NCBI RefSeq assembly: GCF_002929355.1
Contig: NZ_PJIR01000005.1
Coordinates: 62,001-126,000 of the forward strand
DNA: 64,000 nucleotides
Direction of reading: 5' to 3'
Source: Arthrobacter sp. B0490
GTDB taxonomy: Bacteria; Actinomycetota; Actinomycetes; Actinomycetales; Micrococcaceae
Positions 50,689-58,898 of this stretch are shown piece after piece; the stretch's first letter is position 1; every line of letters begins with the position of its first letter. The notes below the pieces were generated by a model. The model saw only the letters and a list, made by a program, of their open reading frames with translations. It was not told where the DNA came from and did not search any database. The translations under genes were made by a program, and so were the position numbers.

Positions 50689-51972
50689 TCAGGCCTGTTC
50701 GACGGAGTCCCCGAGGACGACCCGGTCCAGGAAGGCGTTGCGGAACTTGCCCTCGGGATCCATGCGCCCGGCGAGGGACCGGAAATCCTCGAAGCGGGGG
50801 TAGAGCGGCGCAAGCTGTGAGGCGTCCGCTGCGAACAGCTTGCCCCAGTGCGGACGAGCGGCGAACGGTGCCAGCGCGGCCTCGAGCTCGGGCAGGAGGA
50901 TCTCGACCTCGGCCTGCAGGGGCTTCCACGTGAAGTGGAGTCCGATACCGTCACGACGGTAGTTGTTGCTGAGCCACAACTCGTCGGCCGCCATCGACCG
51001 CACCTCGGACACCAGGAGCAGGGGCGAGATGCGGGGAGCGAGGTCCCGCATGGCGTTGATCGCCGCGACGGCGTGCTCCCGGCCCACGAGGTACTCGGTC
51101 TGCAGTTCCTCGCCGTTGCTGGGGGTGAAGGCGAGACGGAAGTGCGCAAGACGGTCCGACCACGGTCCCGGCACGCCGAGCTGCTGGGTGCAGTGATCCG
51201 CAGCCACCCCCGGGACCGGATGGTAGGGGCGGTCCGCCGGCGTCCCCCCGTAGAACGCACCTGGCGCAGGGGCGCCGCTGTCGGTACGGCTCTTGAGCCA
51301 GGCCTGGACGATGGTGTCGCCCGACCAGTCGGTGAACAGGCTGACGCTGTAGGCGGAGGAGGTCGCGGCGTCGTAGTCCGCCAGCACCGCGTCCCACGGC
51401 ACGTCCGTGAAGACATCCTGGCGCACGTCGAAGGACGGCTCGATGCGCAGGGTCACACGATGCACGACGCCGAGTGCGCCGAGGCCCACCACCATGCCGT
51501 CGAAGTCGTCGTCGCCCTTCCTCACCGCGAGCACATCACCCGACGCGGTGACGATCTCCAGCCCGACGACGGCGGTGGCGAGGTTCCCGTTCGTGTTCCC
51601 CGAGCCATGGGTGGCCGTCGCGATGGCGCCGCCGACCGAGATGTGGGGGAGGGACGCCAGGTTGTGCAGGGCGAAGCCGCTGCGCTGCAGGTGCGACGCG
51701 AGGACGCCGTACCGGACACCCGCACTCACGGTGACGGTGAGCGCGGCCTCGTCGATGTCGACGCCGGGATCGAGGACGTCGAGCGAGATGAGCGTCTCCG
51801 GGCTGTCGGCGATGTCGTTAAAGGAATGCCGCGAACCGAGCGCGCCGGCTCGCGTGGCCCCGGCCACGGCGCGCTGGAGGTCGGCGAGCGACGTCGGGTG
51901 CTCGATGGTCCGCGCGCGGTACTCGTAGTTGCCCGCCCAATTGAGCCGGTCCCGTACCTGTTCCTCGATCAT
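50689..51972 (-). CDS. FAD-dependent alditol oxidase-like enzyme (AldO/xylitol oxidase family)
   Basis: 427-residue VAO-family flavoenzyme. The covalent flavin site is GALGSRHSFNDIADS, with His49 aligned to His46 of Streptomyces AldO. Further FAD-domain elements are SVGGAIATATHGSGNTNGN and VGLGALGVVHRVTLR; the C-terminal substrate domain follows from ~180. AldO-type enzymes oxidise the terminal hydroxyl of xylitol, sorbitol or related alditols with O2, releasing H2O2. ATG 51972 has AAGGA six bases upstream. It is divergent from the LacI gene, and their shared region holds two palindromes, so it probably belongs to the arabinoside regulon of that repressor. Confidence 0.9.
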   Translation of the reverse strand: MIEEQVRDRLNWAGNYEYRARTIEHPTSLADLQRAVAGATRAGALGSRHSFNDIADSPETLISLDVLDPGVDIDEAALTVTVSAGVRYGVLASHLQRSGFALHNLASLPHISVGGAIATATHGSGNTNGNLATAVVGLEIVTASGDVLAVRKGDDDFDGMVVGLGALGVVHRVTLRIEPSFDVRQDVFTDVPWDAVLADYDAATSSAYSVSLFTDWSGDTIVQAWLKSRTDSGAPAPGAFYGGTPADRPYHPVPGVAADHCTQQLGVPGPWSDRLAHFRLAFTPSNGEELQTEYLVGREHAVAAINAMRDLAPRISPLLLVSEVRSMAADELWLSNNYRRDGIGLHFTWKPLQAEVEILLPELEAALAPFAARPHWGKLFAADASQLAPLYPRFEDFRSLAGRMDPEGKFRNAFLDRVVLGDSVEQA

Positions 51973-52046
51973 GGTGGTCCTTGTCTGGCCGGAGTCGCGA
52001 CCGAAAAGCCGCTGCAGCAATCCATCCCCCAGGATGCCCGCTCATC

Positions 52047-52080
52047 CTACAACGTTGTAGACTCACGTCACGCGTGACGT
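52047..52080. promoter_or_regulatory. Two perfect palindromes between the alditol oxidase and LacI genes
   Basis: CTACAACGTTGTAG (52047-52060) is a perfect 14-base palindrome with the central CG typical of LacI operators. Five bases on, ACGTCACGCGTGACGT (52065-52080) is a perfect 16-base palindrome of different sequence. Both lie in the 141-base divergent region. The first is probably the autoregulatory site of the adjacent LacI protein; the second may be bound by another regulator. Confidence 0.75.
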
Positions 52081-52113
52081 ACCGAGCATCACGGGAGGAC
52101 CCTAGGGGGCGGC

Positions 52114-53130
52114 ATGGCGGCCACACTCAAGGACGTTGCGCTGGCGGCAGGTGTCTCCATCAAGACCGTCTCGAACGTCATCAACGACTACGAGCACATC
52201 CGTGCCGAGACGAAACAGCGGGTCATGGAAGCCATCTCGGAACTCGGCTACAGCCCCAACCTCTCCGCCCGGAGCCTGCGCTCGGGCAGGACCGGCGTGA
52301 TCGGCCTCGCCGTCCCCGAACTGTCGCTGAGCTACTTCGCGGAACTGGCCGACTCGATCATCAAGGCCGCCGGGCGGCGAGGGCTCAAGGTCCTGATCGA
52401 GCAGACGGGCGGCGACCGCGATCGCGAACTGGAGATCCTCTCGAGTCCCCGGCTCCAGATGACCGATGGCCTGCTGTTCAGCCCGCTCGGCATGTCCAAC
52501 GAGGACGCCCATCACCTGGACGTGAACTTCCCGCTCGTCCTGCTGGGGGAGCGCATCTTCGGCGGGCCCACCGACCACGTGACGATGAGCAACGTCGAGT
52601 CCGCACGCGCAGCGACAGCGCATCTGCTGTCCAAGGGACGGCGTCGCATCGCCGTCGTCGGGGGGCATCAGGGCGAGGTCATCGGTTCCGCGGGGCTTCG
52701 GCTACGCGGCTACCGGCAGGCGCTCGACGAGGCGGGCATCCCCTTCGACCCCGCCCTCGTGGCCTATGCGACCCTCTGGCACCGGGCCAACGGCGCCACC
52801 TCCATGCGGGAACTGCTCGGATCCGGGGTGGAGTTCGACGCCGTGTTCGGTATGAACGACACCCTGGCCCTCGGTGCCATGCGCGTGCTCCAGGAGGCCG
52901 GCCGGAAGATCCCGGACGACGTCGCCGTCATCGGCTTCGACGATCTCGACGAGGGCAGGTACTCGCTGCCCACGCTGTCCACCATCGACCCGGGCCGGAT
53001 CGAGATCGCCGACACCGCCGTGCTCGTCCTCCAGGAGCGCATCTCCGGACGGGAGGCCGACCTGCCGCCACGGGAGTTCGAGACGCGCTTCCGGCTGATC
53101 GAACGCGAGTCCTCGGCCCTGCCCGCATGA
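52114..53130 (+). CDS. LacI-family transcriptional regulator of the arabinoside locus
   Basis: 338 residues. Headpiece ATLKDVALAAGVSIKTVSNVIND with hinge PNLSARSLRSGRTG, then a periplasmic-binding-like sugar domain (LSLSYFAELADSIIKAAGRRG, GERIFGG, GGHQGEV, FGMNDTLALGAMRVLQ, IGFDDLDEGRYSLPTLSTI). AGGGGG lies four bases before ATG 52114. Palindromic operators occur both in front of it and in front of the downstream GH51 gene, with related sequence, so it most likely controls the alditol oxidase, itself, and the GH51-epimerase pair. The inducer is presumably arabinose or an arabino-oligosaccharide, inferred from the target gene. Confidence 0.9.
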   Translation: MAATLKDVALAAGVSIKTVSNVINDYEHIRAETKQRVMEAISELGYSPNLSARSLRSGRTGVIGLAVPELSLSYFAELADSIIKAAGRRGLKVLIEQTGGDRDRELEILSSPRLQMTDGLLFSPLGMSNEDAHHLDVNFPLVLLGERIFGGPTDHVTMSNVESARAATAHLLSKGRRRIAVVGGHQGEVIGSAGLRLRGYRQALDEAGIPFDPALVAYATLWHRANGATSMRELLGSGVEFDAVFGMNDTLALGAMRVLQEAGRKIPDDVAVIGFDDLDEGRYSLPTLSTIDPGRIEIADTAVLVLQERISGREADLPPREFETRFRLIERESSALPA

Positions 53131-53164
53131 CGTCCCCGTCGCCCGAGGACCTCCTTCCGACTGC

Positions 53165-53225
53165 TTGACACGGATGCCGGTCATCGACATGCTGTCTTTA
53201 CATCGTTTACCTTCAACGATGTAAA
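53165..53225 (+). promoter_or_regulatory. Promoter and operators of the GH51-epimerase operon
   Basis: TTGACA (53165-53170) is a consensus -35; the best -10 at 17 bases is a weak CATGCT (53188-53193). Directly downstream TTTACATCGTT (53197-53207) and AACGATGTAAA (53215-53225) form a perfect 11-base inverted repeat with a 7-base centre. The right half includes TTCAACGATGTA, which matches the LacI-gene operator core TACAACGTTGTA at 10 of 12 bases, so the adjacent LacI protein is the likely repressor. Confidence 0.7.
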
Positions 53226-53353
53226 CCGCGGGATCGATTCCTCGCGGATGGACGAATCCACCCCTGCGGAAGCCCGCCGGGAAGGTAGCTCCCGCGGCCG
53301 GGAAGCAGCACCTCCGCCCGCCGCGGAACAGGATCCGCAGAGAGAGTTGCCCC

Positions 53354-54865
53354 ATGCAGACTGCACGCCTCGCGCTCGACCCCCACTTCACGGTCGGCCG
53401 GATCAACCGCAACATCTTCGGCGGTTTCGTCGAACACCTCGGCCGCCACGTCTACGACGGTATCCACGAGCCCGGTCATGCCACGGCCGACGACGAGGGG
53501 TTCCGCGGGGACGTGATCGACCTCGTCCGGGAGTTGGGTGTCTCGACCATCCGCTATCCCGGAGGCAACTTCGTGTCGGGCTTCCGGTGGGAGGACAGTG
53601 TCGGTCCCCGCGAGCAGCGTCCCAGGCGACTGGACCTCGCCTGGCACTCGACCGAGACGAACCAGGTGGGCATGCACGAGTTCGCCTCGTGGCTCGGGAA
53701 GGTCGGCAGCGACCTCATGCTGGCGGTGAACCTCGGGACGCGAGGGACGTCCGAGGCCCTCGAGCTGCTCGAGTACTCGAACCTCCCCAAGGGCACGGCC
53801 CTCGCCGAGGCCCGCATGGCCAATGGTCGGCCGGATCCCTTCGGCGTGAAGATCTGGTGCCTCGGCAACGAGATGGACGGCTGGTGGCAGCTCGGCCATC
53901 GTTCAGCGGACGACTACGGCAAGCTCGCCTCCCGGACGGCGAAGGCCATGCGCCAGCTCGATCCGTCCATCGAACTCGTGGTGTGCGGTTCCTCCAGCGC
54001 CCACATGCCGACCTTCGGCGAATGGGAGCGGGTGGTCCTGTCGCACACGTACGACGACGTCGACTACATCTCCTGCCATGCCTACTACGAGGAGAAGAAC
54101 GGCGATCTCGCCTCGTTCCTCGCCTCCGCCGTCGACATGGACCACTTCATCGAGTCCGTGGTGGCGACGGCCGACCATGTGAAAGCCGTCCGCGGCAGCT
54201 CGAAGACCATCAACATCTCGTTCGACGAGTGGAACGTCTGGTACCTCAGCCGGTTCGAGGACGTCGAGAAGATCCAGGGCCTCGACAACTGGCCCGTGGC
54301 CCCGCGCCTGCTCGAGGACCACTACTCGGTCGCGGATGCCGTCGTCGTCGGGAACCTCCTGATCTCGCTGCTCCGGCATGCCGACCGCGTGACCTCGGCC
54401 TCGCTCGCGCAGCTCGTCAACGTGATCGCTCCGATCATGACGGAGCCGGGCGGACCTGCATGGCGCCAGACCACGTTCTTCCCCTTCGCCCTCACCTCCG
54501 CGCTCGCCCGGGGGGTGGTGCTCGAGCTCAAGCTCGACGCCGGGACCTACGGAACCAGTCAGTACGGCGTCGTCCCGGTCGTGGACGCCGTGGCCACGCA
54601 CGACGACGCCACGGGGGCCACCGCCGTGTTCCTCGTCAACCGTTCCCAGACCGAGGAGGTGACGGTGACCATCGACGTGGCAGCGCTCGACGACCTCGAC
54701 CGGGTGGATGCGCAGTCGCTGTACGATACGGACGTGTATGCCAAGAACACCCTCGAGGAGCCCGAGCGCGTGACCATGAAGCCCAACACCTCCGCGACGC
54801 TGGAGCGGGGCGTCGTCACCATCACGCTTCCCGCCGTGTCCTGGACCGCGGTCAGCCTCGCATGA
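53354..54865 (+). CDS. GH51 alpha-L-arabinofuranosidase
   Basis: 503-residue intracellular (no signal peptide) family GH51 enzyme. The N-terminus has INRNIFGGFVEHLGRHVYDGI and the sugar-binding STIRYPGGNFVSGFRWED (cited core). The acid/base is Glu173 in CLGNEMDGWW and the nucleophile Glu292 in ISFDEWNVWY, numbers nearly identical to those of well-studied GH51 enzymes. The C-terminal beta-sandwich starts near residue 385. It releases L-arabinose from short arabino-oligosaccharides or arabinoxylan fragments. The stop overlaps the ATG of the aldose epimerase gene (ATGA). No transporter for the substrate is in the cluster. Confidence 0.95.
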   Translation: MQTARLALDPHFTVGRINRNIFGGFVEHLGRHVYDGIHEPGHATADDEGFRGDVIDLVRELGVSTIRYPGGNFVSGFRWEDSVGPREQRPRRLDLAWHSTETNQVGMHEFASWLGKVGSDLMLAVNLGTRGTSEALELLEYSNLPKGTALAEARMANGRPDPFGVKIWCLGNEMDGWWQLGHRSADDYGKLASRTAKAMRQLDPSIELVVCGSSSAHMPTFGEWERVVLSHTYDDVDYISCHAYYEEKNGDLASFLASAVDMDHFIESVVATADHVKAVRGSSKTINISFDEWNVWYLSRFEDVEKIQGLDNWPVAPRLLEDHYSVADAVVVGNLLISLLRHADRVTSASLAQLVNVIAPIMTEPGGPAWRQTTFFPFALTSALARGVVLELKLDAGTYGTSQYGVVPVVDAVATHDDATGATAVFLVNRSQTEEVTVTIDVAALDDLDRVDAQSLYDTDVYAKNTLEEPERVTMKPNTSATLERGVVTITLPAVSWTAVSLA

Positions 54866-55779
54866 ACCGGCCGGCCCCTACTGAATACAGGATCGAGGGT
54901 GGCGGCTATACGGCGGTCGTCCTCGGTCTCGGTGCCGCAGTCCGCGAACTCACGCACGAGGGGCGCGCTCTCGTCGTGGGCTTCGGCGCCGACGAGGAGA
55001 TGCCCAACTTCCGGGGCGCCTTCGTGGCACCGTGGCCCAACCGCATCGAGGACGGCCGCTACTCGTTCGACGGCGCGGACTACGAACTGCCGATCAACGA
55101 ACCCGAACGTGGAACGGCTCTGCACGGGCTCGTCTTCGACATCCCCTGGACCCTCGTGGAGCGCACCACCTCCGCGGTGACGCTCGCCTGCACCATCGTG
55201 CCGACCGAGGCCTACCCCTTCGAACTGGCTCTCGAAGTCCGGTTCGCTGTCGGGGACGAGGGCTTCAGGACGGACGTGACGGCGGTCAACACCGGGACCC
55301 GGCGTGCACCCTACGGCGTCTGCCCCCACCCGTACCTCGTAGGAGGAGCGTCGCCGCTCGACGAGTGGGTGCTCGAACTTCCTGCCTCGACGGTCCTGGC
55401 CGTCACCCCCGACCGCCTGCTGCCCGTGGCGAAGGAATCCGTGACCGGGACGCCCTTCGACTTCCGGTCGGCTCATCCCCTCGCGGACGTGCAGATCGAT
55501 CACGCGTTCACGGACCTCACCCCCGACGCCTCGGGCGGGGTCGCCGTCCGCGTCACCGATCCAGTACACGGAACCGGAACCGCGATGATCTGGGACGAGA
55601 GCTGCCCGTGGGTACAGATCCACACGGCCGATCTTCCGCAGAAGCCCGAGAACACGCGCCTCGGGCTCGCCGTCGAACCCATGACCTGCCCGCCTGGAGC
55701 GTTCACCACCGGCGAGGACCTCGTGGTGCTCGAGCCCGGGGCATCTCATCGCACCGGCTGGACGATCGCCGCCCTCTGA
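54862..55779 (+). CDS. Aldose 1-epimerase (galactose mutarotase-like)
   Basis: 305-residue beta-sandwich epimerase. Substrate residues appear in APWPNRIEDGRYSFDG (Asn/Arg), GTALHGLVFD (catalytic His), GVCPHPYLVG (His) and AVEPMTCPPGAFTTGEDLVVLEPG (catalytic Glu and Asn-like region). It would speed anomer exchange of the arabinose or other aldose freed by the GH51 enzyme whose stop its ATG overlaps. An array of 15-base repeats begins 14 bases after its stop. Confidence 0.92.
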   Translation: MNRPAPTEYRIEGGGYTAVVLGLGAAVRELTHEGRALVVGFGADEEMPNFRGAFVAPWPNRIEDGRYSFDGADYELPINEPERGTALHGLVFDIPWTLVERTTSAVTLACTIVPTEAYPFELALEVRFAVGDEGFRTDVTAVNTGTRRAPYGVCPHPYLVGGASPLDEWVLELPASTVLAVTPDRLLPVAKESVTGTPFDFRSAHPLADVQIDHAFTDLTPDASGGVAVRVTDPVHGTGTAMIWDESCPWVQIHTADLPQKPENTRLGLAVEPMTCPPGAFTTGEDLVVLEPGASHRTGWTIAAL

Positions 55780-55793
55780 CGGGGGACGACCCT

Positions 55794-55838
55794 GGGGACC
55801 ACGGTCTCGGCGACCACGGTCTCGGCAACCACGGACTT
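55794..55838. repeat. 15-bp tandem repeat after the aldose epimerase gene
   Basis: Three copies of GGCGACCACGGTCTC (55794-55808, 55809-55823 and degenerate 55824-55838). The repeat length is a multiple of three but the stop codon of the epimerase precedes it. Confidence 0.75.
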
Positions 55839-55884
55839 CCGGGACGCCGGGGTCTTCCGGAATGACGCGGACCGACCGGAAATC

Positions 55885-56020
55885 CCGGTCGCCCGGGGTT
55901 CCGGATCAGAGGTCCGCGGCCCCCGGGTCAGAGGTACGTGGGCCGCCGGTCGCCCGGGGTTCCGGATCAGAGGTCCGCGGCCCCCGGGTCAGAGGTACGT
56001 GAGCCGCCGGTCGTCCGAGG
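55885..56020. repeat. 61-bp tandem duplication at the 3' end of the kinase gene
   Basis: Unit 1 (55885-55945) and unit 2 (55946-56006) differ at one base; a partial third unit runs to about 56020 with two changes. Units start CCGGTCGCCCGGGGTTCC. Unit 2 and the partial unit include the last codons and the stop of the minus-strand P-loop kinase gene (55989), so unit 1 is a copy of the gene end placed downstream of it. TCAGAGGT occurs twice within each unit. Confidence 0.9.
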
Positions 56021-56591
56021 GAACGCCGTCCCAGCCGGTCAGGGCGAGCAGATCGGCGGTGATCGCCTCGCGCGGGCCGGCTGCCTGCACGATGCGATAC
56101 GTCGGATACGTCGGGAGGCGCCGGTACGCCGACTGCAGCGACTCGAGCCCGGACCAGGTTTCGCGGTCCGTGGCGCGCCGGTTCACCCGCTCGAGGGCGA
56201 CGTCGAGCGGGAGTTCGAGGTGGGCGACGACGTCGGGATCCGGCAGGACGCGCTGAAGCCACGGGAGGACGACGCCTCGGGGGAGGCCGCGTGCCTCACG
56301 CAGCGCGAACTGGCAGTCGAGTCCGCGATCGAGGATGGCGACGCCGTCGAACCGGAACAGGCGTACCTCGTTCAGGAGGACATTCACCACACGCGTGACG
56401 GTCTCCAGGAAATCCAGCAGCCTCGGTCCGGGTGTCCATCGCAGGGCGTGCCACCATCCGGACATGGTCCGCCTTCCGGCCGGGTTCTTCAGCACGAGAG
56501 CGGTGCCGCCCCTCTCGGTGATCGCGCGAGCGAGATCATGGGTTGCCGTGCTCTTGCCGGAGCCGTCGATACCGGTCAGGAGGATGCGCAC
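55989..56591 (-). CDS. P-loop nucleoside/nucleotide kinase-like protein (thymidylate kinase-like)
   Basis: 200 residues. VRILLTGIDGSGKSTATHDL holds the Walker A loop (residues ~8-15), and the later GVAILDRGLDCQFALREARG gives the DR motif of dTMP-kinase-like proteins, with LELPLDVALERVNRRATDRETW as lid region. It resembles the thymidylate kinase fold but lacks obvious dTMP-specific residues, so the substrate is open. The GTG at 56591 is chosen over 56633 because AAAGG precedes it and the P-loop follows directly. The 3' end lies in a 61-base tandem duplication. Confidence 0.78.
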   Translation of the reverse strand: MRILLTGIDGSGKSTATHDLARAITERGGTALVLKNPAGRRTMSGWWHALRWTPGPRLLDFLETVTRVVNVLLNEVRLFRFDGVAILDRGLDCQFALREARGLPRGVVLPWLQRVLPDPDVVAHLELPLDVALERVNRRATDRETWSGLESLQSAYRRLPTYPTYRIVQAAGPREAITADLLALTGWDGVPSDDRRLTYL

Positions 56592-56725
56592 GGGGTGAGC
56601 CTTTCGAGGAGGTGTATCTCTTTTCAACGGCACGCCGCCGTATCCCGTTCCCGCGCGGCGCAGCGGCGGCCCCTCACGCGGCGGTAGTGTCGGGTCCGGT
56701 ACACCGCTGCTGAGGGGACAGAGCC

Positions 56726-57166
56726 ATGCCTGACACGATCATCACAGCGGCCGCCGGGGGCTGCCTGGTGGCTGCCGGTGTCTATTTCACCTTCGCCGTG
56801 ATGGTGATGCCTGCCCTCCTCACGGACGCGCGGACCGGGGCGGCGGTCATGCGAGCGGTCAATCGCCGGGCGGTGCGCCCGCCCTTCATGATCCTCTTCT
56901 TCGGGACGACCGTCCTCTGCATCGTGGTGCTGGTGCTCGGCATCGTCGGACGCGACCTCCTCGCAGGTCTGGGCGCAGCAGGCTATCTGGCGAGTGTGGC
57001 GATCACCATCGTCGGCAACGTCCCCCTGAACGACGCACTCGACCGAACGACGGACGACGAAGGCTCCTGGGCAGCGTTCGCCGGTCCGTGGTCGCGGCTG
57101 AACCTGGTCCGTGCCGGAGTGTCGGCACTCGGTGGTGCCCTCCTGCTGGTGTGTGTGCTGACCTGA
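56726..57166 (+). CDS. DUF1772 family membrane protein
   Basis: 146 residues with four spans (AAAGGCLVAAGVYFTFAVMV, FMILFFGTTVLCIVVLVLG, GLGAAGYLASVAITIVGNV and VRAGVSALGGALLLVCVL). The loop NVPLNDALDR and the W...W.R.N segment (SWAAFAGPWSRLN) are the hallmark of DUF1772/anthrone-oxygenase-like proteins. Function unknown. ATG 56726 has GAGGGGA upstream. A decayed copy of its 3' end lies about 105 bases further on. Confidence 0.85.
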   Translation: MPDTIITAAAGGCLVAAGVYFTFAVMVMPALLTDARTGAAVMRAVNRRAVRPPFMILFFGTTVLCIVVLVLGIVGRDLLAGLGAAGYLASVAITIVGNVPLNDALDRTTDDEGSWAAFAGPWSRLNLVRAGVSALGGALLLVCVLT

Positions 57167-57184
57167 CGTGACGTGTACCCGGCT

Positions 57185-57260
57185 GCTGTCGCCGGTCGCG
57201 GCTGTGCACCAGGTCCGGGCACCTGGTCGATGCTCGGTGGTGCCCTCCTGCTGGAGCGTC
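57185..57260 (+). pseudogene. Degenerate partial duplication of the DUF1772 3' end
   Basis: CTCGGTGGTGCCCTCCTGCTGG occurs identically at 57128-57149 (inside the DUF1772 gene, encoding LGGALLL) and at 57233-57254. The preceding ~45 bases are also similar, including GGTCGCGGCTG and GGTCCG, with several changes and small indels. In one frame the copy reads WSMLGGALLLERLLG. It is a remnant of a partial tandem duplication. Nothing else is supported in 57167-57387. Confidence 0.65.
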
Positions 57261-57387
57261 TACTGGGCTGTCCAGGGACTGCATCGCCCGACGTGCGGCA
57301 GGGTTGCGGTCCTCTTCGGCGCAGGTGGTCGTCGTGGTCCTGCGCGCCGGTCCGCCTCCGCGCAGGACTGGCCGGGCAGCCGGACCG

Positions 57388-58374
57388 TCAACGCGCGGGA
57401 AGGTTCGTAAGGAGTTCGAGCTCGTCGGCACGCGTGAGCCCGGCCCTGCGATCCCGCTCGAGCCCCCGAGCGCGTTCGTCGTCGAGCGTGTCCTCGAGTG
57501 TCTCCCGAAGATCCCTGAGTGTTCCGCCCGCTGCCCGGAAGGCCGCGTTGCTGCGTCGGCAGAAACCCGCGAAATCCTCGGGCAGCCAGAGTGGCAGTGA
57601 CCTCGGGCCGGACCAGTACGCCACGCCCTGGTCCACCAGCCACTCCGGTGTCGCTTCTGCCAGGGCACCCGCATGCCCTGCAATCGATCGCGCCCGGGCG
57701 AGGACGTCGCCGAACGCGTGGACGTCGCCGACGGCGTTGACGGCCCCGACCGTACCCCCGAGACCCGCCCTGATGGTCCAGGCGGCGAGATCACGTACGT
57801 CGATGACCTGCACGTACCGGTCGGCGAGGGTCGGTACGAGGACGTCCCCGTCGCCGGCGAGGGCGCAGCGCGAGACCCAGTAGCCGAACCGGTCGCTGCC
57901 GTCCCCGGGCCCGCAGATCAGGCCGGCACGGACCGTCAGGAGGCGGTCCGCGAGCACGTCGGCAGAGGCCTGCTCGCAGGCCGCTTTGGCCCGCGCGTAG
58001 TCGTCGTCTGCTCCATCGGTCGCCACGTCCACCAGCGCTGCGTCCTCGGCCGCGCCGGGCTCGCCGTTGGAGGCGTACACGGAGCACGAGGAGATCAGCG
58101 TCCAGTGCGCTGCCCGTGCTGCGAGGGCTTCGAGGGCGCCGGCGACGTGGTCGGTGTTCCAGGAGATCTCGACGACCTCGTCCCAGTCGACGCCGCTGAC
58201 GTCGTCGTACGCGCCGGGCGCCGAGCGGTCGACGGCGACGAAACCGGCATCGTGCGGCGGTGGTCCGGAGGTACCCCGGGCGAGGCAGGTGACGTCGTGA
58301 CCGCCCGCGACGAGCTGGGTGGCCACTTCGCGGCCGAACCACGCGGTGCCACCGAGGATCAGGATGCGACTCAT
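57388..58374 (-). CDS. NAD-dependent epimerase/dehydratase family protein (extended SDR)
   Basis: 328 residues. Rossmann fingerprint ILILGGTAWFGREVATQL (residues ~4-21), VEISWNTDHVAGALEAL, then LISSCSVYASNG, where Tyr is the catalytic residue, and YARAKAACEQ with the partner Lys. AGLICGPGDGSDRFGYW and VQVIDVRDLAAW are typical of reductases acting on nucleotide sugars or small carbonyls. Substrate unknown. ATG 58374 fits the first beta-strand. Confidence 0.88.
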   Translation of the reverse strand: MSRILILGGTAWFGREVATQLVAGGHDVTCLARGTSGPPPHDAGFVAVDRSAPGAYDDVSGVDWDEVVEISWNTDHVAGALEALAARAAHWTLISSCSVYASNGEPGAAEDAALVDVATDGADDDYARAKAACEQASADVLADRLLTVRAGLICGPGDGSDRFGYWVSRCALAGDGDVLVPTLADRYVQVIDVRDLAAWTIRAGLGGTVGAVNAVGDVHAFGDVLARARSIAGHAGALAEATPEWLVDQGVAYWSGPRSLPLWLPEDFAGFCRRSNAAFRAAGGTLRDLRETLEDTLDDERARGLERDRRAGLTRADELELLTNLPAR

Positions 58375-58406
58375 GCACCCCACTCAACAGGAAGGGGCCG
58401 GTCCTG

Positions 58407-58721
58407 TCACCGTTCGTGCTGCGGGGGCCTGTCCGACGCCTCCGGGGGACGTGTCGATTCGACCACGCGCGCCGCAAGCAGTCGGGCCTCGCGCAGGCGT
58501 TCGGGGGAGCAGGAGCCCACGGGCGGCATCGAGAACTCGGCCGTCCCGCCGTCGTCGGAGTGCCGGGCGTGGGGATGTCCACCGCGCTGGAAGCACGGTA
58601 GCGCGACCACGATGCCGCCGACGGCGATCAGGAGGAGCGGGAAGCCCCGGGCGCCGGCGAACAGGGCGAGGATCCCGAGGGAGATACTGAGCATGCCGAG
58701 TGGAACAAGGAGCCTGGTCAT
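58407..58721 (-). CDS. Hypothetical small membrane protein
   Basis: 104 residues. Two hydrophobic segments at the N-terminus (LLVPLGMLSISLGILALFAG and FPLLLIAVGGIVVALPCF) are followed by a His/Asp-rich loop (RGGHPHARHSDDGG) and a charged C-terminal helix (PERLREARLLAARVVES). No known family recognised. ATG 58721 is the first in-frame start giving the N-terminal span; support is moderate because no ribosome site or -10 element is clear. Confidence 0.55.
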   Translation of the reverse strand: MTRLLVPLGMLSISLGILALFAGARGFPLLLIAVGGIVVALPCFQRGGHPHARHSDDGGTAEFSMPPVGSCSPERLREARLLAARVVESTRPPEASDRPPQHER

Positions 58722-58898
58722 CACACGTCCGTCGTCGTTGACTGATTGTGGTGGCACCGATAGTACTCCCGGCAACCCCGTATGCTGCACCCGCGCGGCC
58801 GTGTCCGTTCGAGGCGCTGCTGCGCCGTGGGTCCGGCGGGGAGCACCCGCCGCCTGCTCCACCGGTATGGACGCGGGTCGGCATGCCGGCGCGACCGA

